A DNA stretch of 64,000 bases, from positions 85,808,867-85,872,866 of the forward strand of contig NC_079136.1 of NCBI RefSeq assembly GCF_945859705.1. Direction: 5' to 3'. Positions 1 through 11,000 of the stretch are shown here, in pieces (within the stretch, counting starts at the first letter, position 1; every line of letters starts with the position of its first letter). Below the pieces are notes generated by a model, which worked only from the letters and a program-made list of their open reading frames with translations, was not told the DNA's origin and made no database searches. Source of the DNA: Episyrphus balteatus (Eukaryota; Arthropoda; Insecta; Diptera; Syrphidae). Made by a program: the position numbers and the translations under genes.

Positions 1-3000
1 TCACACTAATTCTTACTAAAATACACTCGTTCACATAAGCAATTATCATAAAAAAATTATTTTAAAAATAACAAACAAGTTTTAAGTTCAAATAAAAAAA
101 AAATATAATTTCACTAACCAAACAATAAACGTCAAGCTGTTCCGTCTAATAATATAAGAAAAATACAATCAACTTAAACCTTTAAAAGCTTGTATAAGTA
201 CAAAGGGAACAAAACATTTTTTTTTTTTGTTTTGTTCATAACTTTAAATCTTTTTGAGGGTTTTTATCAAAAAACCATCCGCGCTACCACAAACAATAGA
301 TTTCGAAATGCCACCTACTTCTTCATCTTTCTTGCATCAAATGTATCTAACTATCCATCCATGGGCATATAAACCGCTAGTGCACCAAAGCTGCTAATAT
401 CTAACGCCACATCGCTCGCAAGCTTTGTTGCTTTTGCTACCGTGATGTATCAATAACAAGCGCAATGAGATACATTTTCGCTTTTGTGCAGATACAATCA
501 GCTGGTTTGTTGTTATTGTAAATATCTATAGCTTGCAGCTGAAGTATTGTACTACAAACACCACCATCTCTTAGTATCCGTTTAGAGCTTATTTACAATA
601 ACAACAACAACAAAAAATTCAAAATAAAAAAAAAAAGAAAAAAAAATATAAATCGTGCAGCATGTTTCTGTTGGTGGACTGAGTACCTATTTGTTAAGCT
701 AACTTTCTCATTTGAGTACCAAACCAAACAAAATGCACCAACCAACTTCCACAAAGCCAGCGACAAAAAAAATGTATCAACGAACAATTGCATCGCATGC
801 GGCATCAGCATCATGCTTCTAAAATGCATTTTGCACTTCTTCAAAAACTTAAAAATCCACCACGATACGAGTCTCTTTTTTTGCGAACAGAGATACATTA
901 ATATGAAATCGAGTACACTTGTGTATGAGAAAAAAATAAAAACGAAGTCGAGGAACAAAACAAAAACAAAAAACCAAACAAAAGTTCAAGGATCCCATGA
1001 AGATTGAAGAGCTTGCATTGCAACACTATCTTCACAAAAAAAAAACCGTCACTAAAAACTGAACTGAATGCAGTCTAGATTTTAGATAGATTGTTGTAGA
1101 TGTATTTGCATATGAGTAGAGTATCTCTATATTCAAATAATAAATAGTTACATGCACTTTATGAAAGGTACTCACTTCAAACTAAGGTCGAGCTTTTCGA
1201 GCTAAATGTGTCACACATAAAAAATTGCACTCACTATCTCAAAACAGATCACTTAAGAATATTCAATATTCGATCGAACTTTTAATTTTTATAGAATATC
1301 ACTTTTTGTTATCGTGAGAGTCGATTTTTGAAAATTGACCAAGTTCAAATTGAATCTTCAAAATGTTTAAAACTTAATTAAGTTTCTTTTTTATTTTCGC
1401 GCAACTTTCGCGCAGTCGCTAGACCTTTCCGTTTGCCGGATGAAAACCTAATGAAGCCTTGGCCAGCATGTTACCATTTATTTATGAGACTTGTATGCAA
1501 TTTAAGTCTTGTGGCTTAAAACTGGTTTGATGAAATGGTTTGATTGATACCACAACATGTTGCTACAAAAAAGTTGTGGTTTTAAATCAACACAAAATGA
1601 TACGCGATAATGGAATATGCGCAAACTACACAACTTGAGTCTGGTTTAGATAGAATTTTACAAAATTTAAATGCATACTATTATTCTATATTTAAATTCT
1701 TAATTTATTAAAGATCTATTTAACATATTTTGTCTTTAGGAGAAACGAATAATAAGGTACGATTGAAATTTATGGGTAATTTTGGTTTTTGAAAAAAACA
1801 GTGACGACAGCAACATTTTTGTTAAATAAGCATCACCATTAGAATAGGACACAAATATGGAAAATGTAAAAATTAAAACCCCCTACGGATGGGTTATTGC
1901 TTTGATATTTAACTCCGGAGATCATTTAATAAACAATATTTAGATACTCATGTCAGGTGTATTTATTGCAAAGTCATTTTACTTATGAAAAATTTAAGTA
2001 CACACTATTCAAATTTGACATTACAACCTTACTTATAAATAATAAAATATCTACATATTGCACTCTTAGTACACACAGGGATAAGTCAGAATATGACACT
2101 TTAAGACACATTTAAATTTCAGAGGAGGATATTTCTCAATCCGAAATATTCTTGTTCGTCCGAAACTTAAAAAGCTGTTGCTCGTTTCACCCGAAGGAAA
2201 CTAGCATTTTCTTCTACCGGTTTCTTGTTCTTCACCCAAATATAAGTGAGAAAAGAACGATTGCCAAGCATAATTCTTAAATAAGTTGAAAACACGAAGA
2301 GTTTTCTAGACATTAATACATTTTCTATCGGAACTCAGCGATTATAGATGTGTTAACATCTGGGCCGCTGTTGTAATTCACACTATTTGCATGTTGTCCA
2401 CGTACACTGTGGTGTATACGTGCTATTTTTTGTTTTTAACCGCATATGCAAGTAAATTTAGCAGTCTGCAATAGAATTTTATTTTTTTGTTGAAACCTAT
2501 ACCTTGACATATAAGCTCATAAGTATGACTTATTATTTTTAACTAATTTTGTAGTTTCGGGGATTTAGTTCCAAAATTGAAGAGGACTTTCGGGTTCAGC
2601 AAAAAGTGATACTTTTAGTCCCACTCTACCCCAAAAACCGTTAATATATCAACAAAAAACTATTAAAAATAATGTGAAATTGTACAATTTGGCACAATGG
2701 TTTTATTTGCCATACAAATTAAGAATCAATAAAATCTATTTATCAATTTACCACTGACATGGTATTTTTTGAGAAAAATTAGAGGATTTGCAACTAGAAC
2801 TAAAACACCCTGTGAACAAAATACAACACCTATACAAATATTCCAGTTGATATGATAACTAAGAACCAACAGAGTTTATTCAATTTTTCAAGGTGAAAGG
2901 GTGTTTTTTTTTTCTACTGATATGAAAAGTTATATTTGATAGCTTTAATTATATTTGGTAATGGAATTTCCGAAGAAGAAAAACTTAAACAATAAAAATA

Positions 3001-3595
3001 ATTCTCATTACTTTTTCTTCATTTTTACTGAACTGTTAAGTTGTATATTTGAGCTAAAGGCTACTAATGCTTGGAAATTAAATATATTCTAAAAGTCCAC
3101 GAAACGCATTTGGACGAAAGATCTCTAAATCTTTTAATTTGTAATGGAATTATGTCCAACATGATCTTCTTGGGTAATTTTTTCATGCTTTGATATATAA
3201 AAATTATTCCTTTTATTTTTTAGAATCAAGGGTTGAATTACGACACACGATTTTTTTTTTATTCAGGTCGAAAAACACCCTAAAATATTGTGCTTCCATT
3301 GTTCCGGCAAAGTCAAATAAACTCTTTTGTAATTTCTACCACCAAAATTTTCACACATTTTTTCAAAAAATAAAAAGATTGACATATTGCCAGAAAATTC
3401 AACATTCCATCCTTAGTACCCCAAAGCAAAAAAGTAAAGACGCTTGAATTTTTGCTAAAGCTAAAAGTAAAAAAAAAAGAGTGTGTGTACACACATGTAC
3501 ACGCGACTGAAGTTATACTTCTCAATCAGTATACCGATAAGTGAATTTCATTTGATATCTTGAATTTTTATTATTTTTTTTATTATTTTTGTTGC
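1..3595. other. Non-coding left flank, no gene recognised
   Basis: AT-rich sequence with many A and T runs. All open frames are short, low in complexity and resemble no family I know. Around 2870-2910 there is a reverse-orientation copy of the motif AACACCCTTTCACC that recurs in ModSP copy B intron 2. A stretch near 2380-2425 is similar over about 50 bp to 48070-48120 (shared core CACTGTGG followed by GTATAC), so it belongs to a dispersed repeat. Upstream regulatory DNA or untranslated exons of Syt4 could lie here, but I see no clear signal. Confidence 0.5.
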
Positions 3596-3790
3596 AACTT
3601 GCCACATGCAACTTGCCACATACAAGTTGCCACATGCATTCCTGCCAGAAACACTTCCACATGTTGCGTACTGAATACCACATGCCACATGCAACGTGCA
3701 CTTGCACCATGTTTCATGCCACATGGTATTTCCTACATGCCACATGCAACTTGCGACATGAAACATGCATCAAGCATCATGCCACGTGTT
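3596..3790. repeat. Degenerate minisatellite (CCACATGCAACTTG-like)
   Basis: About 14 imperfect tandem copies of a roughly 14-bp unit related to CCACATGCAACTTG, with variants such as CATGCCACATG. The array explains the Met/His/Cys-rich and Cys/Thr/His-rich open frames on both strands here, which are not genes. Confidence 0.8.
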
Positions 3791-4130
3791 GTGTGTTTTT
3801 TTGTCGTACTGCGGCGTACTGCCTTTTTAAATACTAAATTACTGCCAACTGTAAAGGTGAAACGACAGCCCTGCTGCTCGTCATAATCCCTTAAATATTC
3901 TTGTCAAAAAGCAAATTTTCATGGCTCACCGCCGCAAAAGAAGTATAACTTCAAAAATCCAGATTTTTGGGGTGTTGAAAATGTCAGGGGATATCAGAAA
4001 ATTGATTTGATTTTTCAACCGTCCGTCAGTTAGACTATCAGAAGAATAATGTTAATATAAAAAAAAAAACGTTTGTTCGTAGAAATAAGCCTTAACTAAG
4101 AATTATCTAGCTATTAAAAACTTAACTCTT

Positions 4131-4564
4131 TAAGAGCCAATTTTTCAATCTTCTAATAAACAGTCAGTTAACTGTTCGACGAATAAAGTTATTAGGCTCA
4201 TAAACAATCAAATAACAACATTGAATTTTTCAATCAAGAATCATTTATTCTACAGAATAACAAAACAAAAATTGTCAAATTCAAAAATATTCAAAATTAA
4301 ACGTCATTTTTATTCATAATTGTTTTTGTTTTTTTGTGTTCCTCTGTATTTTTTGTCAAAATTCTTTCAAAGCAGCTTTGACAACTCACACAATATATTT
4401 GTTGAGATTATTCCTTAGAATAATTTTTATTCGTCTCTGAAAGAAGCAGATAGTTTTATTCTTAGGAATAAGCTAATCTGCCTGTTGACAAATTGATTTT
4501 TTCTCTATCCTTAGGAATAAGTACTAACTGACTGTTTAACTGACTATTGAAAAATTGGCCCTAA
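4131..4564. mobile_element. MITE, GGGCCAATTTTTCAAT family
   Basis: The left end reads TAAGAGCCAATTTTTCAAT, and the reverse complement of the right end reads TTAGGGCCAATTTTTCAAT. The terminal inverted repeat continues through CAGTCAGTTAA on both sides. There is no coding capacity. A shorter relative sits at 26044-26165. The superfamily is unresolved; a TAA or TTAA-like target duplication is possible. Confidence 0.65.
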
Positions 4565-4898
4565 GAAACAAAAAGTAATTAAAATAAAACTTTTTTTTAC
4601 CGACTTCCCAAAAGGAGGAGGTATTCTATGTATTTTTTTTAATTTTTTTTTTTTTGTGTTTGTTACCTCATAACTTTGGACTGAGTGAACTAGTGTTCGT
4701 TAAACATCGATAGTCTATCGATAGTATCGATAGTAAAAAACTATCGCGTACATCGATAGTTCTAAAAAACTATCGACAAAACTATCGATAGTTTTAAGTT
4801 TAACAGTTTACCCCAAGCTTTTCGTTCTAAACGCACCAGCTTTTTAATTTTGAACTCCTAAAACACTGAAAAACTTTTGAAAATTTAGTGAAATCTTC

Positions 4899-5698
4899 GG
4901 GATCGGGTCAAAATTCTGGCTTCAAAATTCTGCTTTTCAAAATTCTGCTTTTTTAATGAAAATTCTGTTTTTCAAAACTCTGCTTTTTTTCTATTCTGCT
5001 TTTCAAAATTCTGTTTTTTAAAATTCTGCTTTTCAAAATTCTGCCAGCATTATACTTAAACAAAAAAATTCTGCCAATTCTGTTTTTTTTATAGCATATG
5101 TGCTGACTAAAGAAAAATACACCTCATTAATGTAATTCAACATTGGTACTTTTCTAATTTTTTTTGTTTAAGTGTCGGAAATATTTTTTAAATGCATAGA
5201 CTGACTTTCTTTCGAATAAAATCTATAACTTATTGGAACCGATGTTGTTTGATACAAAATATTCCTTTTCTTATTCAAATTTTTGATTATTCATCTTTAT
5301 TTGATAAATTAAAAAAAAATTTGAATTATTTTCGGAAATGTTTAGTATTAAAACAAAAATTAATATGCATTCAAAGAATGACAAATTATGTAGGTAAGTA
5401 ATCAAATAAGCAGACAATTTATCAAGAAGATGATTTTACAGAATTTTGCAAAAAATTAAAAAAGGGGTTGGAAAATGTTAAAAAGCGCGCGCTTTTTAAC
5501 ATTTTCCAAACCCTTTTTTAATTTTTTTGCAGAATTTTGAAAAACAGAATTTTGAAAAGCAGAATTTTGAAAAACAGAATTTTGAAAAACAGAATTTTAA
5601 AAAGCAGAATTTTGAAAGCAGAATTTTGTAAAACAGAATTTTGAAAGCAGAATTTTGACAAAAGAATTTTGACCCCGGCAGAATTTTGACCCCAACCC
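4899..5698. mobile_element. Mutator-like foldback element nested in the hAT
   Basis: It is bounded by the perfect 9-bp direct repeat GAAATCTTC (4890-4898 and 5699-5707), the length expected of Mutator-like transposons. The termini are imperfect inverted repeats, GGGATCGGGTCAAAATTCTG against GGGTTGGGGTCAAAATTCTG. Each arm carries an array of the unit AAAATTCTGCTTTTC (about 4907-5095), mirrored as AGAATTTTGAAAAGC (about 5530-5690), so the arms can fold back. There is no coding capacity. Removing the insert plus one duplication restores continuous hAT sequence. Confidence 0.8.
5459..5518. repeat. Near-perfect 60-bp palindrome
   Basis: The two halves mirror each other around AAAAAGCGCGCGCTTTTT, with GGAAAATGTT on the left and AACATTTTCC on the right. 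A diverged half-copy with flanking AATTCTG and AGAATTTTG motifs occurs at about 57810-57893, so this core belongs to the repeat family of the surrounding foldback. Confidence 0.75.
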
Positions 5699-6589
5699 GA
5701 AATCTTCATTTCTCATCATTTCAATTATTTATGAATGATTTTTCGTTTGGGAAACCACAGAATTATAATACTAATTGTTAACATTGTCATACTATGTCAC
5801 TGTTGCATTTTGTTTACTTTAGGTTTTGGTTGCTGCGCGATTTGTTTCAATAAATTTTATTTTATTGTAGGTATTGTGTTTTTAGCTGTATCATTTCATA
5901 AATACATTCAAGGCAATAGTTTGGTTCGTTATGACAACACCAAATAAAAAATCATCTGCTTGCTTAGTATTTTTGTCAAGCCGGTCGGTCGGTGGAAACA
6001 CGACTAAACTTTGTTTTTTAGCCCTTTTTTAGTATTTATACATGCACTTACTAGAATGTAGGACCTTTATTCTCTTTGTCAAATAAATATGTATATGTAG
6101 GAATCGACAAGGTTACATTATCTTATTTGCTGATGTACCTTAAAGAGTATGCAGTACTGCTAGATGTATGTATTTATTATACATATATCTATTTATACAA
6201 AAATGTTCTCTTGTGCTCGATAAACTCGTGCACATATGCGTTAAATATTTTCATTTAACATAATTGTCTGTTATCTTTGGCAAGCTTGCCGCAGGCCGTA
6301 TCGAACCGAATATTTTTTTTCGGACCTCAATACATCTGGTTTTTTGTTTTTCAAAATGTTTTGCAAGTAAACAATTGAAATAATACATTTCCAGTTGCTA
6401 AAAATTAGTTTTAAATTGCAATATTCTGATTATTAAACGTTTTTTATTATTCAAAAAAGCCTTTTTAAAGCTTTTTAGGAAATTTGGTAAAACTATCGAT
6501 AGTATCGATAGTATCGATAGGGTTTTCCCAAAACTATCGATACTATCGAAATCTTAAACTATCGATGTTTAACGAACACTAGAGTGAAC

Positions 6590-8072
6590 CAATTTTGATA
6601 ATTCTTTTTGTATTGGAACTGGTGACTGCAATGTATTCCCATTTCAATTTCGTTCAATTTTAGTCTTGGGAACTATTAGAAAAACCATAAAACCCTGTTT
6701 TGATCCATGGAAGTCGGTTTTGTTTTTTTGATAAAAATGATTATTTTACTATGAATATTCTTCAAATGGTTTTCAATGTGAATAAAAGAGTGCTGCCAAA
6801 AATTTTTCAAACTTTTTTGTACTTTTTTCTGTGGAACTTTCCCTACAGCGCACAAAATAACACAACTAAAATCATTTATAAGATTATTTTCGAGTAATAA
6901 TCCATTTTACAGAGGGACTAGACATATATTTAAAATTTCTTATGTCATTTTCAGAAATACCAACCCCCCATAATCAAGATTCTGATTACGCTCTTGCTAC
7001 ATAAGTCTATCTTTTTATACCAAAAGATGATTCTTTACACTTAAATGGAAAAATAACAGTAAAAAGCTCCATCTGTGATCAAATAGAAAGTAAAATGAAA
7101 ACAAAGACAGTTTGAGTATGCAAAATTATAATAATGTATTATTATAGGTAGATATAGAAACACAATTTCTTCCCAAATGCCTAAACTCCTTTCAGAGGTT
7201 ATATTTATTTTCAAAACAAAGCTATGACTCATTTGCTTTTAAATGCGCATATCCATTTTTGAACCCACCAGGAATTGTGACTCCGTCAAAATAGTGGCTT
7301 TAAAAACAAAGTTTCTCTTCGCCCGAGAACAAGGAAAGAGAGAGAGAGAGTTTCCACCCCATTAACATTATTGCAAGAAAGTATTACCATTGTACTGTAA
7401 GTGAAAGGGCGAAATATATCTCGATTCCTTATAACAAATGCTCTGCACAAACAAACATTCGAAGCAGACAACGGGGGTGGTAATAGAAAGTGGTTTGGTA
7501 TTGATACTCAAAAAAAAAAAAAAAACTTACCCTACAAGCATCAAATAACAACAACATTCGAAACAGCGTCGAATCGAAATCATTGATTTTGCTTATGGCT
7601 GCGGAGTAAATTCAAGTACCTATACTTTTTATCAATCTGCTCAAAACGGTTCGCAATGGGAAACGTTACCATAAACGATTCTATTTATTTCAACATTAAT
7701 TTTGTACACAAAATGTAGTATATTGTTGATAAAATATTTAAAAAAAAAAATAAGAAAATAATAATCTTTTCATAGTGAACTACTGAATATTTGTCGGTAA
7801 TATCAAAATAATAATAAAATAAAAAAAAAATCATCAAAATATATAAAAAGTGTGATTTTAACGAAAATAAAAAAAAATTAATATCATCCAACAAAGGCTT
7901 CACAATTTGTACACTTAAAATTGTTAAGTGTATAATTTTGTGTTAAACGAAAACTTTTTTCATAAAAAAATTAGAGCACAAATTGTTCTTAAAAATAAGG
8001 AATATTCTATTCATTTGGAGTTTTTGAAAATACTCGAAAATCGATTGCGATTTTTTTTAAAAGGAATTCAAT
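6590..8072. other. Region upstream of Syt4 coding start
   Basis: No coding sequence recognised. A GA microsatellite (about 7336-7350) and A runs are present. The 5' UTR of Syt4 and possibly its promoter should lie here or further upstream, but I cannot fix a start site. An in-frame stop (TAA at 8058-8060) lies five codons upstream of the Syt4 ATG. Confidence 0.4.
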
Positions 8073-11000
8073 ATGGGCGACTACAGCCCCGACATGAACA
8101 CAATGGAAACTGGTAAATAAAATTTAATTCATTTTTTTTTTTACGAAAAATTAGTATTATTTTTTTATTCATATTTTGAAAAAGTGTTAATTGTTAAAGA
8201 AAGAATTTCTCGCATAACAAAGAAAGGATTTGTCATTGGGAAAAAAAATTTGGTGATTCATCGGTTACTTTGTGATGTAAAAAAAAATCTACGCATATTA
8301 TTATTATGTCCTTTTTCTAACAACGTGAAATAGGAAAAAAATGGATTTATCTAGAAAGCATTACTTAAGAATGACTGTAATACTATTTTTTTTAACAGAA
8401 AAAAGAATTATTTTAATAAAGTTGACTGTCTAAGAAAAAAATTAATTATAACAAAGTGCGCGCTATGCATAATTAGTAGAACAGACATGATTGCACTTAC
8501 CTGGATTTTTTCAACGCCTACAAGAATTTGTATTTTTGGTATAATAGAGTCAATGGTTATTTTTATCGAATCAATATTGTTGCAATATTGTTATTAAAAA
8601 TTTACCTTGATAATATTGTATCACGTTCTTAAATAAATTATACTAATTCATAATAAATTAAAAAAAAAAAAAAAAACTAAAAGAAATATTGATTTGGGGA
8701 TTTCCACAAAAAAATTGAAGTTTTTTTTCTGTACGTGACAACTAACATTTTCATGGTGTTTACATATCTATATTTTACGATTTTTTATTATATTCGAAAA
8801 ATTTACCATTTACCTTCAATAATTCCTTATTATATTATACATTTTAATACCAAGTTTTATAGATTTTCTGAAGCATTAACTTAAACTCTATATACAATTT
8901 GTAAGTTGTCTTTGCCTGTCTGTACGTTAGGTTCTAATCTTTTAGCAAAGTAAGTAAGAAGTTCAATTTTGTATTTTGATCTTGAAAATGAGTAGTGTTT
9001 TCTACAAATGCAGTTTATAGGAACTACTTTCAACACGACATGACAGCCTGAAAATAAGAATAGTATAAACAAGATTTGTCTGTACATGACGGCAGATTTG
9101 TCTATTAAGTGATGGATTCATAAATAGCTAGAAGTTCTAAGGGGAAAAATATTGTCAAGCTAGTTCTAATCTAAGAAATACCATATTCACAAGTTTTAAG
9201 GAAGTGCAGGTTCAAAGAATTAAAATAAAATTGATCCTTTTGGAACATGCGACACATGAGTTCAATTTACTTTTAAATGATAAATCCTAAAAGACCAAAA
9301 TCAAGAACCGACAAACCATAAACATAAGAAATGATTCATTTTAATAGTTTGTCGTACCTATATTGTCGGTATTATTTGTCAACAAGTGAACCATGAAAAA
9401 ATGACTCACCGACTCGGAAGTGGTGGGAGTTAGTATGTCCAAATAAACATATCCAAAATATAGAAATCTGACCCGCCGTGTTTAAGCTATCTTTGTCACG
9501 AGGCCTTATATTATGTAAAGATTTAGATCTTCATGCCATTAGTGAAAATTGAATAGTATACCAATTCCTTTTATTAAAAATGTAGACGATATTGAATTTA
9601 TATTTTTTACATTTTTTTCGAAAACTCAAATTTTAATAAACCTTCGTAAACATTATGCTGCCACTAGTTTGAACAGTTAGAATTTTGAACCCGATATCTT
9701 TCTAGAACCAATTTTCTCCTTGGTAGTATAATTTAGAATTTTTTTATGGGACTTTGTATAATCATTGGTCTATGTCAACTAGTCGGTGCACAGCGTATAC
9801 GATTTAAAGTTTTGGTTCCGAAAATCAAAACTTTTGAAAGAGTTGACATATTTTTTTTTGCAAACCAGCCAGCGCCTATCAAGGATTTTTTTTTTTAAAT
9901 AATAATTTACATGGTGTTTCAAAATCTTGTATACTGAAATCTTGTATACTGAGTTTCATTACAATAAAAACTGTTTGCTACTCTTTTTTTTAATGAACTA
10001 TTCAGTAAAAGGAGAATGCCCAAAATTATAAGGAGAAAAAACCCAGCACCGATTTAAATGAGAACTATATGTCTTTAAATGGCATCAATCGTAGACAGAA
10101 GTTGCTATGAGGATTCTTAATACAAATACAAAACCATTTTCTGGAAAGTCAGATTGCCTGGGTTTAAGTTCAATTAGATCCAGCATCAAAAAATTCCCTT
10201 CCTCACCGTTAGAATCACAATCACATACACATTGCTTTAAAGCCCAAGGACATTGTTTAAGTCTTAATGGGCCTAGTCTCAAAGTGCTATTCATATGAGC
10301 TGCGAAACGCGTCTGCGAATAATTGAATCGTTTATTTTGAAAGTCCATTTTATAAAATGGACAGAATTTTTATGTGACCATAACATCAGCTACCTGCGAG
10401 CTTTCAAAACACATTCCACAGATTCAAAGCGCATTCCACAAATCTACGAACAAATAATTCAATCGAATTTAACCTCACTTTTAACTAAACTTCACTTTTG
10501 GTTTTGTATCCCACTGTTCTCGTGGGGTCTTATATATTCTTAGGAAACCAATTCCTTTCAAACAATATTTTTATTTTCATAACTCCACACATTTCTTTCG
10601 TGCGTATCAAGGCGTCCCAACTATAGGTGGGATATAAGTCCATCATGGTCTTTACTTGCTTAAGCTTTACCTAAGATGTCTTCCCACTGTTGGTTGAAAA
10701 AAGTGATGCATTCAGTTTCGCATTGAAATGCCTTATTTTCATTACTTCTTGAAACTGTTTAAGTTAATAACATTTAGGAGGGAGAAAGTGTTATTTCCTG
10801 AGGGTTATATCCATATGTCTTCTTTTATTCTTAATTTTCATTGTTTGCTTATAAATTCAGCCTTATTTTTCTCAACTGAAACCCAGCATTGTATCACTTT
10901 GACAAAATGTAATATGACCGAAAGTGGTAATTTGGCGATTATTTCGCTTTCGTCCTGTGAAATGACCGAAAATATTTTCAAAGTCGTTTACAATTGCAGC

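Larger units (their letters stand above)
4691..6581. mobile_element. Non-autonomous hAT element with TATCGATA subterminal repeats
   Basis: The 1891-bp element starts TAGTGTTCGTTAAACATCGA and ends with the matching inverted repeat, giving about 24 bp of near-identical termini. It is flanked on both sides by the perfect 8-bp direct repeat GAGTGAAC (4683-4690 and 6582-6589), the duplication length typical of hAT transposons. Both subterminal zones are packed with overlapping ACTATCGATAGT units (about 4706-4795 and 6488-6566). No transposase frame is visible, so it would depend on a transposase supplied elsewhere. A second element, 4899-5698, is nested inside. Confidence 0.85.

Noticed and set aside
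593..958. 121-codon minus-strand frame rich in Phe and Leu
   Set aside because: Composition follows AT-rich repeats (TTGTTG and T runs). It resembles no protein, and there are no splice or promoter signals.
2395..2425. CACTGTGG as a further Transib end (also near 48097)
   Set aside because: Similarity between the two sites continues on both sides of the motif, so it is internal to a repeat and not a terminus.
3560..3886. Cys/His/Met-rich frames that look like a metal-binding protein
   Set aside because: They come from the CCACATGCAACTTG minisatellite and occur in several phases and on both strands.
10085..10550. Possible small gene in Syt4 intron 1, open on both strands
   Set aside because: Frames are short and overlapping, with no recognisable domain or splice pattern. 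Slightly lower AT content alone is not enough.
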